Assembly (NCBI RefSeq): GCF_907164575.1
Contig: NZ_CAJQYY010000023.1
Coordinates: forward strand, 1 to 64,000
Direction: 5' to 3'
Length of the DNA stretch: 64,000 bases
From: Paraburkholderia gardini
GTDB lineage: Bacteria > Pseudomonadota > Gammaproteobacteria > Burkholderiales > Burkholderiaceae
Shown: positions 44,999-54,218 of the stretch, in pieces
How positions within the stretch are numbered: position 1 is the first letter of the stretch
Layout: every line of letters starts with the position of its first letter
Position numbers and translations under genes: made by a program
Notes under the pieces: generated by a model
What the model saw: only the letters and a program-made list of their open reading frames with translations
Database searches by the model: none
What the model was told of the DNA's origin: nothing

Positions 44999-46477
44999 AT
45001 GTTCATCGGTATTGACCTCGGCACGTCGGGCGTCAAGGCGGTGCTGCTCGATCGCGACTCACGCGTGCGCTGCACGGCCGGACATGCACTGTCCGTCAGC
45101 CGCCCGCACCCGCGCTGGTCGGAGCAGTCGCCCGAAGACTGGTGGCACGCCACGACAGCGGCAATCGGCGACCTGCTCGCGCAGGTCCGTGTGGAAGGCA
45201 TCGACGCCACGCGTATCGAGGCGATCGGTCTCACCGGCCAGATGCACGGCGCGACGTTGCTCGACGCGAAAGGCGACGTGCTGCGCCCGGCGATCCTGTG
45301 GAACGACGGACGCTCGGACGTGGAATGTGTCGAGCTGGAAGCGGCCGTACCGCAATTGCATGCCGTTGCCGGGAATCTTGCGATGCCGGGGTTTACCGCG
45401 CCCAAGCTGTTGTGGATCCGCAAGCACGAACCGGATGTCTTTGCGCGTATCGCGCAGGTACTGTTGCCTAAGGACTATCTGCGTTTCCGGTTAACCGGCG
45501 ATTTCGCAACCGATCCGTCCGATGCAGCCGGCACGCTATGGCTCGACGTCGCAAAGCGCGACTATAGCGACGCGTTGCTTGGCGCATGCGGCTTGATGCG
45601 CGCGCAGATGCCCAGGGTCTTTGAAGGCAATCGTATTACCGGAACGCTTAAGCCGGAACTCGCACGCGAGTGGGGCTTGAAGGAAATTCCGGTTGTCGCG
45701 GGTGGTGGCGACAACGCAGCGGGCGCCGTCGGTGTCGGCATCGTCAAGCCTGGGCAGGCGATGCTTTCGCTCGGCACATCCGGTGTTTACTTCGCCGTGT
45801 CCGATGGCTTTCTCGCGAATCCCGCTTCGGCGGTGCACAGCTTCTGTCATGCATTGCCGCAGACGTGGCACCTGATGTCGGTGATGCTGAACGCGGCCGG
45901 CTGTATCGACTTTTGCGCACGTCTCACTGGATATGCGGACGTGCCCGCGCTGCTCGCCGATGCCGAAGCGAATGCAGGCAGCCGGAGCACGTGGTTCCTT
46001 CCGTATCTGACCGGCGAGCGCACGCCGCACAACAACGTGAACGCTAAAGGCGTGTTCTACGGCATGACGCCTGAGACGACACGCGCAGATCTCGCCAATG
46101 CGACGCTGGAAGGCGTCGGCTTCGCGCTGCTCGACGGCATGGACGCGCTGCATGCGGCGGGCCTCGTGCCCGAGGAAATCACCGTAATCGGCGGCGGTTC
46201 ACGCAGCGCTTACTGGACGCAGATGCTGGCCGACATTGCCGGCCGTCCGCTGACGTTGCGATCGGGCGGCGAGGTGGGCCCCGCGCTTGGCGCCGCACGC
46301 CTCGCGCATCTGGCGGTCGAGCCGTCTGCATCGCTCGAAGCAGTGTGTCCGACGCCCGAAGTCATGGCGGTGCGGGAGCCAGATGCGACGCGCCACGCGT
46401 GGTACCGCGACGCGCGCCGTCCCACCTTTCAGGCGCTGTATCGCGCGCTCGAACCCGTGTTTGCGGCCCATCCCTGA
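44999..46477 (+). CDS. xylB: Xylulokinase
   Basis: 492 residues from the ATG at 44999 (MFIGIDLGTSGVKAVLLDRD); an ATG three codons earlier is possible, but the GGAG lies inside that option. FGGY-family features: the N-terminal phosphate-binding DLGTSGVK, the TGQMHG motif, MLSLGTSGVYFAVSD, and the C-terminal ITVIGGGSRSAYWTQMLADI. It phosphorylates D-xylulose with ATP to xylulose 5-phosphate for the pentose phosphate pathway. It lies 114 bases downstream of xylA, probably the same transcript. Confidence 0.95.
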   Translation: MFIGIDLGTSGVKAVLLDRDSRVRCTAGHALSVSRPHPRWSEQSPEDWWHATTAAIGDLLAQVRVEGIDATRIEAIGLTGQMHGATLLDAKGDVLRPAILWNDGRSDVECVELEAAVPQLHAVAGNLAMPGFTAPKLLWIRKHEPDVFARIAQVLLPKDYLRFRLTGDFATDPSDAAGTLWLDVAKRDYSDALLGACGLMRAQMPRVFEGNRITGTLKPELAREWGLKEIPVVAGGGDNAAGAVGVGIVKPGQAMLSLGTSGVYFAVSDGFLANPASAVHSFCHALPQTWHLMSVMLNAAGCIDFCARLTGYADVPALLADAEANAGSRSTWFLPYLTGERTPHNNVNAKGVFYGMTPETTRADLANATLEGVGFALLDGMDALHAAGLVPEEITVIGGGSRSAYWTQMLADIAGRPLTLRSGGEVGPALGAARLAHLAVEPSASLEAVCPTPEVMAVREPDATRHAWYRDARRPTFQALYRALEPVFAAHP

Positions 46478-46623
46478 CGGACGGGCGGAAGCGGACCGAT
46501 GGTCGCGGCCAGTGCAGCCGCGCCGCGAAAAAGGTAGTGCCTTTGTTGTCATTTGCCCGGCTGCGCAGTCTTGACGCGTGGCCTTTTGATGCAGCATGAA
46601 ACGACCATAACGAGGAGTGAGAC

Positions 46624-47652
46624 ATGAAATTCAAAACACGCCGTTCCCTGCTGGGCACGCTCCTGTGCGGAGCGATGGTAGCCAGCCTGTCCGTCGTCGC
46701 GCCGCTCGCGCACGCGAGCAAGGATCATCCTGAAATCGGCTTCTGTATCGACGATCTGCGCGTCGAGCGCTGGTCGCGCGACCGCGACTATTTTGTTGCC
46801 GCCGCGCAGAAGCTCGGTGCCACGGTGTCGGTGCAATCGGCCGATGCCAGCGAGGAACGCCAGATCGCGCAGATCGAAAACCTGATCTCGCGTGGCGTCG
46901 ATGTGATCGTCATCGTGCCGTTCAATTCGAAGACGCTTGGCAACGTGGTGGCCGAAGCGAAGAAGGCAGGCATCAAGGTCATCTCGTATGACCGCCTGAT
47001 TCTCGACGCCGACGTCGACGCGTACATCTCGTTCGACAACGAGAAAGTAGGCGAATTGCAGGCCCAGGGCGTATTCAACGCACAGCCCAAGGGCAACTAC
47101 TTCCTGCTTGGCGGCGCACCGACCGACAACAACGCCAAGATGCTGCGCGAAGGCCAGCTGAAGATCCTCAAGCCGGCAATCGATCGCGGCGACATCAAGA
47201 TCGTCGGGCAGCAGTGGGTGCCGGAGTGGAGCGCCTCGACCGCGCTTCGCATCACCGAAGACGCACTCACCGCGAACAACAACAAGATCGACGCGATCGT
47301 GGCATCGAACGACGGCACCGCCGGTGGCGCGATCCAGGCACTGGCCGCGCAGAAGATGGCGGGCAAGGTGCCGGTGTCGGGCCAGGACGCCGACCTCGCG
47401 GCCGTGAAGCGCCTGATTGCCGGCACGCAGACCATGACGGTCTACAAGCCGCTCAAGCTGATTGCGGGCGAAGCCGCAAAGCTTGCCGTGGATCTGGCGA
47501 AGGGCACGAAGCCGGCGTTTAACGCGCAATACGACAACGGCAAGAAGAAGGTCGACACAGTGCTGCTGCAACCGACGCTCCTCACGAAGAGCAACGTGGA
47601 CATCGTCGTGAAGGACGGCTTCTACACCCAGTCGCAACTCGCGAGCCAATAA
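46624..47652 (+). CDS. xylF: D-xylose ABC transporter substrate-binding protein
   Basis: 342 residues with a GAGG-type site before the ATG. The N terminus is a clear Sec signal peptide (basic KFKTRR, hydrophobic core, cleavage near AHA-SKD). The mature protein is a ribose-binding-like sugar receptor with FCIDDLRVERWSRDRDYFVA, a XylF hallmark, plus FDNEKVGELQA and ASNDGTAGGAIQAL. It captures xylose in the periplasm for XylGH. Confidence 0.95.
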   Translation: MKFKTRRSLLGTLLCGAMVASLSVVAPLAHASKDHPEIGFCIDDLRVERWSRDRDYFVAAAQKLGATVSVQSADASEERQIAQIENLISRGVDVIVIVPFNSKTLGNVVAEAKKAGIKVISYDRLILDADVDAYISFDNEKVGELQAQGVFNAQPKGNYFLLGGAPTDNNAKMLREGQLKILKPAIDRGDIKIVGQQWVPEWSASTALRITEDALTANNNKIDAIVASNDGTAGGAIQALAAQKMAGKVPVSGQDADLAAVKRLIAGTQTMTVYKPLKLIAGEAAKLAVDLAKGTKPAFNAQYDNGKKKVDTVLLQPTLLTKSNVDIVVKDGFYTQSQLASQ

Positions 47653-47752
47653 GACGTAAGACGTGCGCGGCTTCTCATCATTCCGTTAGCTGAAGATAAA
47701 GCCAGGGCTAAGGATGAACGAAGCCGCGCACTTTGCAACGAGGCAGACGCGA

Positions 47753-49318
47753 ATGGCGCAACCATTGCTGACGATGCGCGGCATCGTCAAATCGTTTTCC
47801 GGCGTCAAGGCGCTGGATGGCATCGACCTCGCCGTCTCACCGGGCGAGTGTGTCGGCCTGTGCGGCGAAAACGGCGCAGGCAAGTCGACGCTGATGAAAG
47901 TGCTTTCCGGCGTGTATCCGCACGGCACCTGGGACGGCGAGATTCTCTGGGAAGGTAAGCCGCTCAAGGCGGCGAACGTGCGCGATACGGAACGCGCGGG
48001 CATCGTCATCATTCACCAGGAACTGATGCTGGTGCCGGAGCTTTCGGTGGCCGAGAACATTTTTCTCGGCAACGAGATCACGTTGCCCGGCGGGCGCATG
48101 AACTACGCGGCGATGTACCGTCGCGCCGATGAATTGCTGCGCGAGCTGGATATTACCGGCATCAACGTCGCGCAGCCGGTGATGAACTATGGCGGCGGTC
48201 ACCAGCAGCTCATCGAAATCGCCAAGGCGCTGAACAAGCGCGCGAAGCTGCTGATTCTCGACGAACCGTCGTCTTCGTTGACGGAAACGGAAACGCGCAT
48301 CCTGCTCAACATCGTACGCGATCTGAAGAAGCGCGGCGTGGCGTGCGTCTACATCTCGCACAAGCTCGACGAAGTCGAAGCGGTGTGCGACACCATCACG
48401 GTCATCCGCGATGGCCGGCATGTGTCGACCGGCCCGATGCACGGGCTGACCACTGAACGCATCATCGCGATGATGGTGGGGCGCGAAATCAGGAACCTGT
48501 TTCCGCGCGAGCCACACGAAATCGGCGACGTCATTTTCGAAGCGCGCAACGTGACGTGTTACGACGTCACGAATCCACGCCGGAAACGCGTCGACGACGT
48601 ATCGTTCACGCTACGGCGCGGTGAAATTCTCGGCGTGGCGGGACTGGTCGGTGCAGGGCGCACCGAACTGATGCAGGCGGTGTTTGGCGCCTATCCGGGC
48701 ACCTGCACGGCGAGCGTGATGCTCGAAGGCGCGCCGCTCAGGATTCGCGCGCCGGTCGATGCAATCCGCGCCGGCATTGCGATGGTGCCGGAGGATCGCA
48801 AGCGTCACGGCATCGTGCCGCAGCTGGGTGTCGGGCACAACATCACGCTTGCGGTGCTGCAACGCTTTGCCAAAGGCGGCCGCATCGACGCCGCCGCCGA
48901 ACTCGATACCATCCACACGGAAATACGACGGCTGTCGATTCGCGCCGCGCATCCGATGCTGTCGATTGCGAGCCTCTCGGGCGGCAACCAGCAAAAGGCC
49001 GTACTCACGAAGATGCTGCTGACGAATCCGAAGGTGCTGATTCTCGATGAGCCGACACGCGGCGTCGATGTAGGCGCGAAGTACGAGATCTACAAGCTGA
49101 TCTTTCAACTCGCGCAGCGCGGCATGGCGATCGTGATGGTTTCGTCGGAGTTGCCGGAAGTGCTCGGCATCAGCGACCGCGTCATCGTGATCGGCGAAGG
49201 CGAGTTGCGCGGCGACTTCATCAACGACGGCCAGACGCTTACGCAAGAACACATTTTGACGGCCGCACTGAACCCAGTGAATTCTTCCATGACTCAAACC
49301 GGAGCGAGTGCCGCATGA
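47753..49318 (+). CDS. xylG: D-xylose ABC transporter ATPase (double ABC)
   Basis: 521 residues from the ATG at 47753 (MAQPLLTMRGIVKSFSGVKA); a Met 13 codons earlier has a ribosome-binding site too close. Two ABC cassettes are seen: Walker A CGENGAGKST near residue 42 with the first Walker B LLILDEPSSSL, and a second, degenerate cassette from about 270 (GEILGVAGLVGAGRTEL) with LSGGNQQKAVL and VLILDEPTRGVD. This is the sugar-type ABC plan. It powers xylose uptake through XylH, whose start overlaps its stop by 4 bases. Confidence 0.95.
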   Translation: MAQPLLTMRGIVKSFSGVKALDGIDLAVSPGECVGLCGENGAGKSTLMKVLSGVYPHGTWDGEILWEGKPLKAANVRDTERAGIVIIHQELMLVPELSVAENIFLGNEITLPGGRMNYAAMYRRADELLRELDITGINVAQPVMNYGGGHQQLIEIAKALNKRAKLLILDEPSSSLTETETRILLNIVRDLKKRGVACVYISHKLDEVEAVCDTITVIRDGRHVSTGPMHGLTTERIIAMMVGREIRNLFPREPHEIGDVIFEARNVTCYDVTNPRRKRVDDVSFTLRRGEILGVAGLVGAGRTELMQAVFGAYPGTCTASVMLEGAPLRIRAPVDAIRAGIAMVPEDRKRHGIVPQLGVGHNITLAVLQRFAKGGRIDAAAELDTIHTEIRRLSIRAAHPMLSIASLSGGNQQKAVLTKMLLTNPKVLILDEPTRGVDVGAKYEIYKLIFQLAQRGMAIVMVSSELPEVLGISDRVIVIGEGELRGDFINDGQTLTQEHILTAALNPVNSSMTQTGASAA

Positions 49319-50514
49319 CTCCCGACGTCACTTCCCAAGGCCCCGGCGACGCGGCTTCGTCCGCCTCGTACGGCAGCGGACAGCGTTTCCAGCAACTGTT
49401 CGCACGCTACAAGATTCTCGCGCTGCTGCTCGCAGTCACGGCGATCTGGATTTTCTTCTCGTTCCTGACGCATGGCGCGTTCGTCACGCCGCGCAACCTG
49501 TCGAACCTGCTGCGACAGATGTCGATCACCGGCATGCTGGCCTGCGGCATGGTGTTCGTCATCATCGCGGGCGAGATCGATCTGTCGGTGGGGTCGCTGC
49601 TTGGATTGCTGGGCGGTGTCGCGGCGATTCTCGACGTGAACCGTCACTGGCCGCTTGCCGTGACCGTGCCCGTCGTGATGCTGCTCGGCGTGCTGGTCGG
49701 CATGTTCAACGGCTGGTGGTCGACATACCGGCGTGTGCCTTCGTTCATCGTCGGCCTTGGTGGCATGCTTGCATATCGCGGCATTCTGCTTGGGATCACC
49801 GGCGGTTCGACCATCGCGCCCGTCTCCGATGGCCTCGTGTTCATCGGCCAGGGCTATCTGCCGCGAATCGCGGGCGATACGCTCGCCGTCGTGATCTTTG
49901 CGCTGCTCGCGCTGCTGACGGTGCGCCAGCGCCGCAACCGGCAGCGCTATGAACTGCCGGTCGTGCCGGTCTGGCAGGACGTCGCGAAGATCGTGGGCGC
50001 GGGCGTGATCCTGTTCGCGTTTGTCGCCACGCTCGACCGCTACGGCGGCATTCCGGTGCCGGTGTTGCTGCTGCTCGCGCTGCTGGCCGTTTTCACGTGG
50101 ATCGCAACGCAGACCGTGTTCGGTCGTCGCATCTACGCGGTTGGTTCGAATCTTGAAGCGACGCGGCTGTCAGGCGTCAACACGGATCGCGTGAAGCTTG
50201 CGATCTTCGCGCTGATGGGGCTGATGTGCGCGTTCGGCGGCATCGTCAACACGGCGCGGCTCGCGGCCGGCTCGCCCTCGGCGGGAACGATGGGCGAACT
50301 CGACGCGATCGCGGCGTGCTTTATCGGCGGCACGTCGATGCGCGGCGGCTCCGGCACGGTCTACGGCGCACTGATCGGCGCGCTGGTGATGGCGAGCCTC
50401 GATAACGGCATGTCGATGCTCGACGTCGACGCTTACTGGCAGATGATCGTCAAGGGCGGAATTCTGGTGCTGGCTGTGTGGATCGATGTGGTGTCGGGAT
50501 CGAACCGGCGGTAA
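49315..50514 (+). CDS. xylH: D-xylose ABC transporter permease
   Basis: 399 residues, with about ten membrane helices. The BPD_transp_2 signature is visible in GMVFVIIAGEIDLSVGSLLG and in TQTVFGRRIYAVGSNLEATR. The insertion GNRQRYELPVVPVWQDVAK-type cytoplasmic loop in the middle is characteristic of XylH. It forms the membrane channel for xylose. Last gene of the xyl set; no strong terminator hairpin with a T-tract is seen immediately after it. Confidence 0.94.
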   Translation: MTPDVTSQGPGDAASSASYGSGQRFQQLFARYKILALLLAVTAIWIFFSFLTHGAFVTPRNLSNLLRQMSITGMLACGMVFVIIAGEIDLSVGSLLGLLGGVAAILDVNRHWPLAVTVPVVMLLGVLVGMFNGWWSTYRRVPSFIVGLGGMLAYRGILLGITGGSTIAPVSDGLVFIGQGYLPRIAGDTLAVVIFALLALLTVRQRRNRQRYELPVVPVWQDVAKIVGAGVILFAFVATLDRYGGIPVPVLLLLALLAVFTWIATQTVFGRRIYAVGSNLEATRLSGVNTDRVKLAIFALMGLMCAFGGIVNTARLAAGSPSAGTMGELDAIAACFIGGTSMRGGSGTVYGALIGALVMASLDNGMSMLDVDAYWQMIVKGGILVLAVWIDVVSGSNRR

Positions 50515-50736
50515 GGCAAGTCGCAAGTCGGGCTCCAGCACGGCGATCGCACAAGACCGGTAAACGATGCGCGTCGATTTCGCTGATCGTCGGCAACGGG
50601 CGCATGTTGAAACTGCGACTTTCAGGTTGCAGTGCCCGTTGTCGTTACTGACGAAAGAACCTGTCTTCAGCAAGTTCGATTGCAGCTTTGCGATTTTTCG
50701 GACGCCTGTCTACTGAATGCCTCGTTATGGTTGAAC

Positions 50737-50754
50737 GGCTCCTTACAAGGAGCC
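50737..50754. promoter_or_regulatory. Tight hairpin ahead of the RHS gene
   Basis: GGCTCCTT (50737-50744) and AAGGAGCC (50747-50754) pair perfectly around a 2-base loop. It lies 27-45 bases before the ATG of the RHS-like gene and contains an AGGAG of its own, separate from the real AGGAGG site at 50772-50777. Without a T-tract it is more likely a leader hairpin or protein site than a terminator. Confidence 0.35.
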
Positions 50755-50781
50755 CACTACACATAACAGGCAGGAGGTTTG

Positions 50782-53166
50782 ATGGGTATCAGAGTGTTTC
50801 AGCCACCGCTGATTTCGCGCTTCGCGTGTGCGCTTGCTATATGCACGCTTCTATTCGGAGCAGCATCGTCGCATGCGGCGGGCGGCGACGGAGACTGCCT
50901 CGCGGGATATGCACAGTCTGGCGCGATCCCCGGAACCGGAATGTCGTGTGCCCTTAAGGCGGCGGCTGGTTCACCCGGGGGGATGGGCGGTTACACGTGC
51001 CTGAATAACATAGATCTAATCTGGAGTTTCTGCAATTCTCCTGCACCGGTTCAACCGGAATCAACTTGTCCTGTCGCGGATCCCGTTTATCCAGGTACCG
51101 GATCGGTCACGCTAACTGAAACGGATTTCATTGGCGGTGGTGACGCGCCACTGACGTTCACGCGTACGTATCGCTCGGCGCCACTTGCACCGCCGAGCAC
51201 TGGTTTAGGCGCGGACTGGACGCACAACTGGCAGCAGCAGCTGGATACGTACTATGCCCGCAGCAGTCCGCCCAGAATCACGGCGTACCGCGATGACGGA
51301 GACCGGGTTGCGTTCAGCAAGGTAAGCGGTGTTTGGGTTGCTGCGGGCCGGCCTTCGCTGACGCTAACGGACAACGGTTCTTCGTGGATCATTGCGGACC
51401 GGACCACCGAGGTCATTGAAACCTATTCGGCGCAAGGCGTACTGGCGTCGGTTGCGACGCGTCAAGGATGGGTTACGGCCCTTACGTATAGCGACGCAAA
51501 CACGCCGACCTCGGTCGCGCCGACAAAAGGGCTCTTAACCACCGTTACTTTGCACAGTCCCGATGGCATCGCTTATCTGGACCGTTCACTCAGCATTGTC
51601 TGGGATTCGAAATCGCGTATCTCGCAGGTTACCGATTCGACGGGTGCGGTCACCCGATACGGTTACGACGCCAATAACAATCTGACTTCCGTGACGTGGC
51701 CGGACGGCAACGTCCGGCGTTACGTCTATGAGAATCGTAATTTCCCCGGCGTGCTGACCGGGCTTATCGATGAAACTGGCTCGCGGATCGCAACGTGGAG
51801 CTATGACGGAAATGGGCGCGCGACTGCGGTCACTCATCCTGACTCGACGCAGAACGCACAGTTTGCATATGGGAGCGGGTCGACCACGGTTACCGATAGT
51901 CGAGGCAATACAGCACTGAATTTTTCGCTGCTGGCGGGAGGGCACCGTCCGACCGGCAGCGTGGGGTCGACTGGCGCGACCACCGGCATGAGTTGGTACA
52001 TATCGGGCAACCTGCTCTCCAATACCGCGGCAGACGGGACGAACACCGGCTACAGCTACGACAGCGCAAACCGTCCCATCCGGCAAGTTCGACGCGGCTC
52101 GTTCGGTACCGCAACCACATCGGTACGCTACGCCGATGCGAACAGTCTGAGACTGTCAATGGTTGCCGCGCCTGGCATGATTACGTCGTTCGTCTACGAC
52201 AGCCGCGGAAATCTGGCGGGCGTGGGTGAACAGACCACCGACGATCCGACAGGCGCCAGCGAATTCGATGCGAAATCTGGCGGGCAGTTGCGCGCTACAG
52301 GGATGGAATATGACTCGCATAACCGGCTGATTTACGTCTTAGCCACGGTCAACGGCGTGAAGCAGGGCGAATGGGAACAGACATACGATCCCAGCGGTAA
52401 CAAGCGTTTTCTGGTCGACAGGATGACGATGCAGGTGTGGGGCGTCGGCGTGCGTGACCAGACGAACCGTCCAATACAGCTCAGTGGTCCCGGTTTTATT
52501 GTGAATCCGGTTTACGACGTGCGCGGGCGGATTAGTCAATTCATTTACGTTGAGCAGGCAACTGCGCTCAACGGGTTCGTTTCGCGAAGGCTGACGGTTG
52601 ACTACGGATATTCACCGGATGGGCACATCGTTTCTCGTACGGGCACGGTTCAAAGCAATGGTGGCACCACGTCCGATCTGGGCAGTGCGGAAATCGATTC
52701 ATGGCTATGGAATTACGAGGATAGTGTTGTCCCCGCGGGCCCAGCACAAGGTCGGCTCGGAGCTGGCATATCGCTGCGTGGACCGCGAGAACCTGGGATC
52801 GAGCCTGTGTGCGTCGAGTGTTTTATTCCACCCGTACGATGGGCCGCTGGTGCTGTCTCGTGGGGCACAACGATATTTGGCAAGGGTGGTGAAAGTTGTC
52901 AATCAGCGATCGCCGACACATCGACGGTTAATTGGGGAGCTAACGCAAACCAGATATCGCATACTTTCCGTTATCTTGACCGGCAAGGCATCTCGCGTGA
53001 CGCAGTAATGAGCGCAGTAAAGCAAGATCTCGCCGATAGCGGCGGCAGTCTAAGCGTGGGTCAGGGGAAGTCTTTCTACGTTAACGTAGGCGGGCGGACT
53101 ATTGAATATTCCGCGTATAGACTGTCGTCTACCGAAATCCGTGTTGGATCGATCAGACCGCAATGA
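50782..53166 (+). CDS. Secreted short RHS/YD-repeat protein with candidate C-terminal toxin
   Basis: 794 residues from the ATG at 50782 with AGGAGG 4 bases before it. A signal peptide is evident (FACALAICTLLFGAASSHAA). A DUF6531-like start follows (TLTETDFIGGGDAPLTFTRT near residue 115), then about eight YD-type repeats (such as TRYGYDANNNLTSVTWPDG, WSYDGNGRATAVTHPD, YSYDSANRPIRQ). The canonical core end with DPxGxxGG is absent. Residues about 716-794 look like an appended toxin: ISHTFRYLDRQGISRDAV, then IEYSAYRLSSTEIRVGSI, a His-plus-strand layout reminiscent of BECR-type nucleases (inference). The stop overlaps a downstream 155-residue gene by 4 bases, the standard toxin-immunity arrangement. 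Confidence 0.75.
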   Translation: MGIRVFQPPLISRFACALAICTLLFGAASSHAAGGDGDCLAGYAQSGAIPGTGMSCALKAAAGSPGGMGGYTCLNNIDLIWSFCNSPAPVQPESTCPVADPVYPGTGSVTLTETDFIGGGDAPLTFTRTYRSAPLAPPSTGLGADWTHNWQQQLDTYYARSSPPRITAYRDDGDRVAFSKVSGVWVAAGRPSLTLTDNGSSWIIADRTTEVIETYSAQGVLASVATRQGWVTALTYSDANTPTSVAPTKGLLTTVTLHSPDGIAYLDRSLSIVWDSKSRISQVTDSTGAVTRYGYDANNNLTSVTWPDGNVRRYVYENRNFPGVLTGLIDETGSRIATWSYDGNGRATAVTHPDSTQNAQFAYGSGSTTVTDSRGNTALNFSLLAGGHRPTGSVGSTGATTGMSWYISGNLLSNTAADGTNTGYSYDSANRPIRQVRRGSFGTATTSVRYADANSLRLSMVAAPGMITSFVYDSRGNLAGVGEQTTDDPTGASEFDAKSGGQLRATGMEYDSHNRLIYVLATVNGVKQGEWEQTYDPSGNKRFLVDRMTMQVWGVGVRDQTNRPIQLSGPGFIVNPVYDVRGRISQFIYVEQATALNGFVSRRLTVDYGYSPDGHIVSRTGTVQSNGGTTSDLGSAEIDSWLWNYEDSVVPAGPAQGRLGAGISLRGPREPGIEPVCVECFIPPVRWAAGAVSWGTTIFGKGGESCQSAIADTSTVNWGANANQISHTFRYLDRQGISRDAVMSAVKQDLADSGGSLSVGQGKSFYVNVGGRTIEYSAYRLSSTEIRVGSIRPQ

Positions 53167-53630
53167 TGAAAATGGGGATCGCAGTGCAACGACAACTGAC
53201 TTTACACGAGCGCCGACTCCTGGAGTTTCTGCTCTCGATCAATGAGCCGTTATATGGCGCTCTTGCGACGGAGTGGAAGACCCAGACCAGTACTCTGGTT
53301 GTGTGCGACGTCGACCCATCCTGCTTCTTCGCAAAGCGTGTCGCCCACGTTTTTGAGGCAGATGAATTCGACATCATTACACTTCGTCGGGAGTTGATTG
53401 GCATCGACGAAGGCGTGCCAGTTTTGATTTACGCCCTCGTCGAGAAGTCTCCCGGCGGATACGTGCTTGATAGCTTCTCGGTTGACCGCCTGGACGGCAA
53501 GGCGCTCAGATCCTTCCCGGATGCCGGGGAGAATCTGATGGTAATGGAAGGGGGACGGCGGATTGATGGAGCGGACTGGCGGAACGTATATTCGGAGTCG
53601 GAGTATTCGCCGCCTCGCAAGCTGGTCTAG
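53163..53630 (+). CDS. Putative immunity protein for the RHS toxin
   Basis: 155 residues, ATG overlapping the RHS stop (ATGA). It has no signal peptide or membrane segment, an acidic middle (VFEADEFDIITLRRELIGID) and an N-terminal RQLTLHERRLLEFLLSIN helix somewhat like DUF6984-type immunity proteins. I do not recognise a confident family. Tight coupling to the toxin-bearing C terminus is the main evidence: immunity genes normally follow RHS tips directly. It would act in the cytoplasm by binding the toxin domain. Confidence 0.6.
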   Translation: MMKMGIAVQRQLTLHERRLLEFLLSINEPLYGALATEWKTQTSTLVVCDVDPSCFFAKRVAHVFEADEFDIITLRRELIGIDEGVPVLIYALVEKSPGGYVLDSFSVDRLDGKALRSFPDAGENLMVMEGGRRIDGADWRNVYSESEYSPPRKLV

Positions 53631-53731
53631 TTACGAAAGGCAAAAGAAGGGCGCAAAGCAAATTGCTTCCTTGCATGTCCTTCAACGTCGAGCGTTACAC
53701 AACCTGACCGGAGGGACACGACGCCAACCGG

Positions 53732-54028
53732 TCAGTTCTGGCGATAACCGCGCCACGTCGCACAACGCCGCCTGAACAGAATATTCAATCCGGACACGGC
53801 AAACCCGACGATGATCAGCGCGATGCAGAAATAGAGAAGGACCGAAAGAACTTCCATATCGTCGGGGTTCGCCATTTCATCTTGACCGAAAATATGCAGC
53901 ATGGCGCGAAGGAACTCGTCGACAGCGTCCGGCATGTTGAACGGTAGCGTCAGGAAAAGTCGCACGAGAAAAAATGCGCCGATGACGGTCAGCGCAAGAT
54001 TCCCCACATAAAGCACGGTTTTTTTCAT
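53732..54028 (-). CDS. Small two-helix membrane protein
   Basis: 98 residues. Hydrophobic helices at about 6-28 (VLYVGNLALTVIGAFFLVRL) and 62-84 (VLSVLLYFCIALIIVGFAVS) flank an acidic loop (AVDEFLRAMLHIFGQDEMAN), and a basic C-terminal tail ends the protein. This is a coherent inner-membrane hairpin with both ends basic and therefore cytoplasmic. No family recognised. It is convergent with the RHS immunity gene and might be an orphan part of the same accessory island. No functional claim is made. Confidence 0.6.
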   Translation of the reverse strand: MKKTVLYVGNLALTVIGAFFLVRLFLTLPFNMPDAVDEFLRAMLHIFGQDEMANPDDMEVLSVLLYFCIALIIVGFAVSGLNILFRRRCATWRGYRQN

Positions 54029-54218
54029 CGAACTTCTACTGTTCCATACGCTTTTAGCGTTGTTCCCCGCACCGGTAATTCGGCTAGATGCGAGCGAAGA
54101 TATCGTTCAATCCGGATCATGAAGGAAGCCGGTATCCCGCCGGATCGCCAACCCGTTTACCCCCATTCCCGCCGCAAAAGGGCTCAAGCCCCAGAAAAAT
54201 CGGCCGATAACATTACAG

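Noticed and set aside
52598..53008. 136-codon alternative frame inside the RHS gene
   Set aside because: It overlaps the RHS linker in another frame and has no family features; kept only as a hint of a possible old frameshift.
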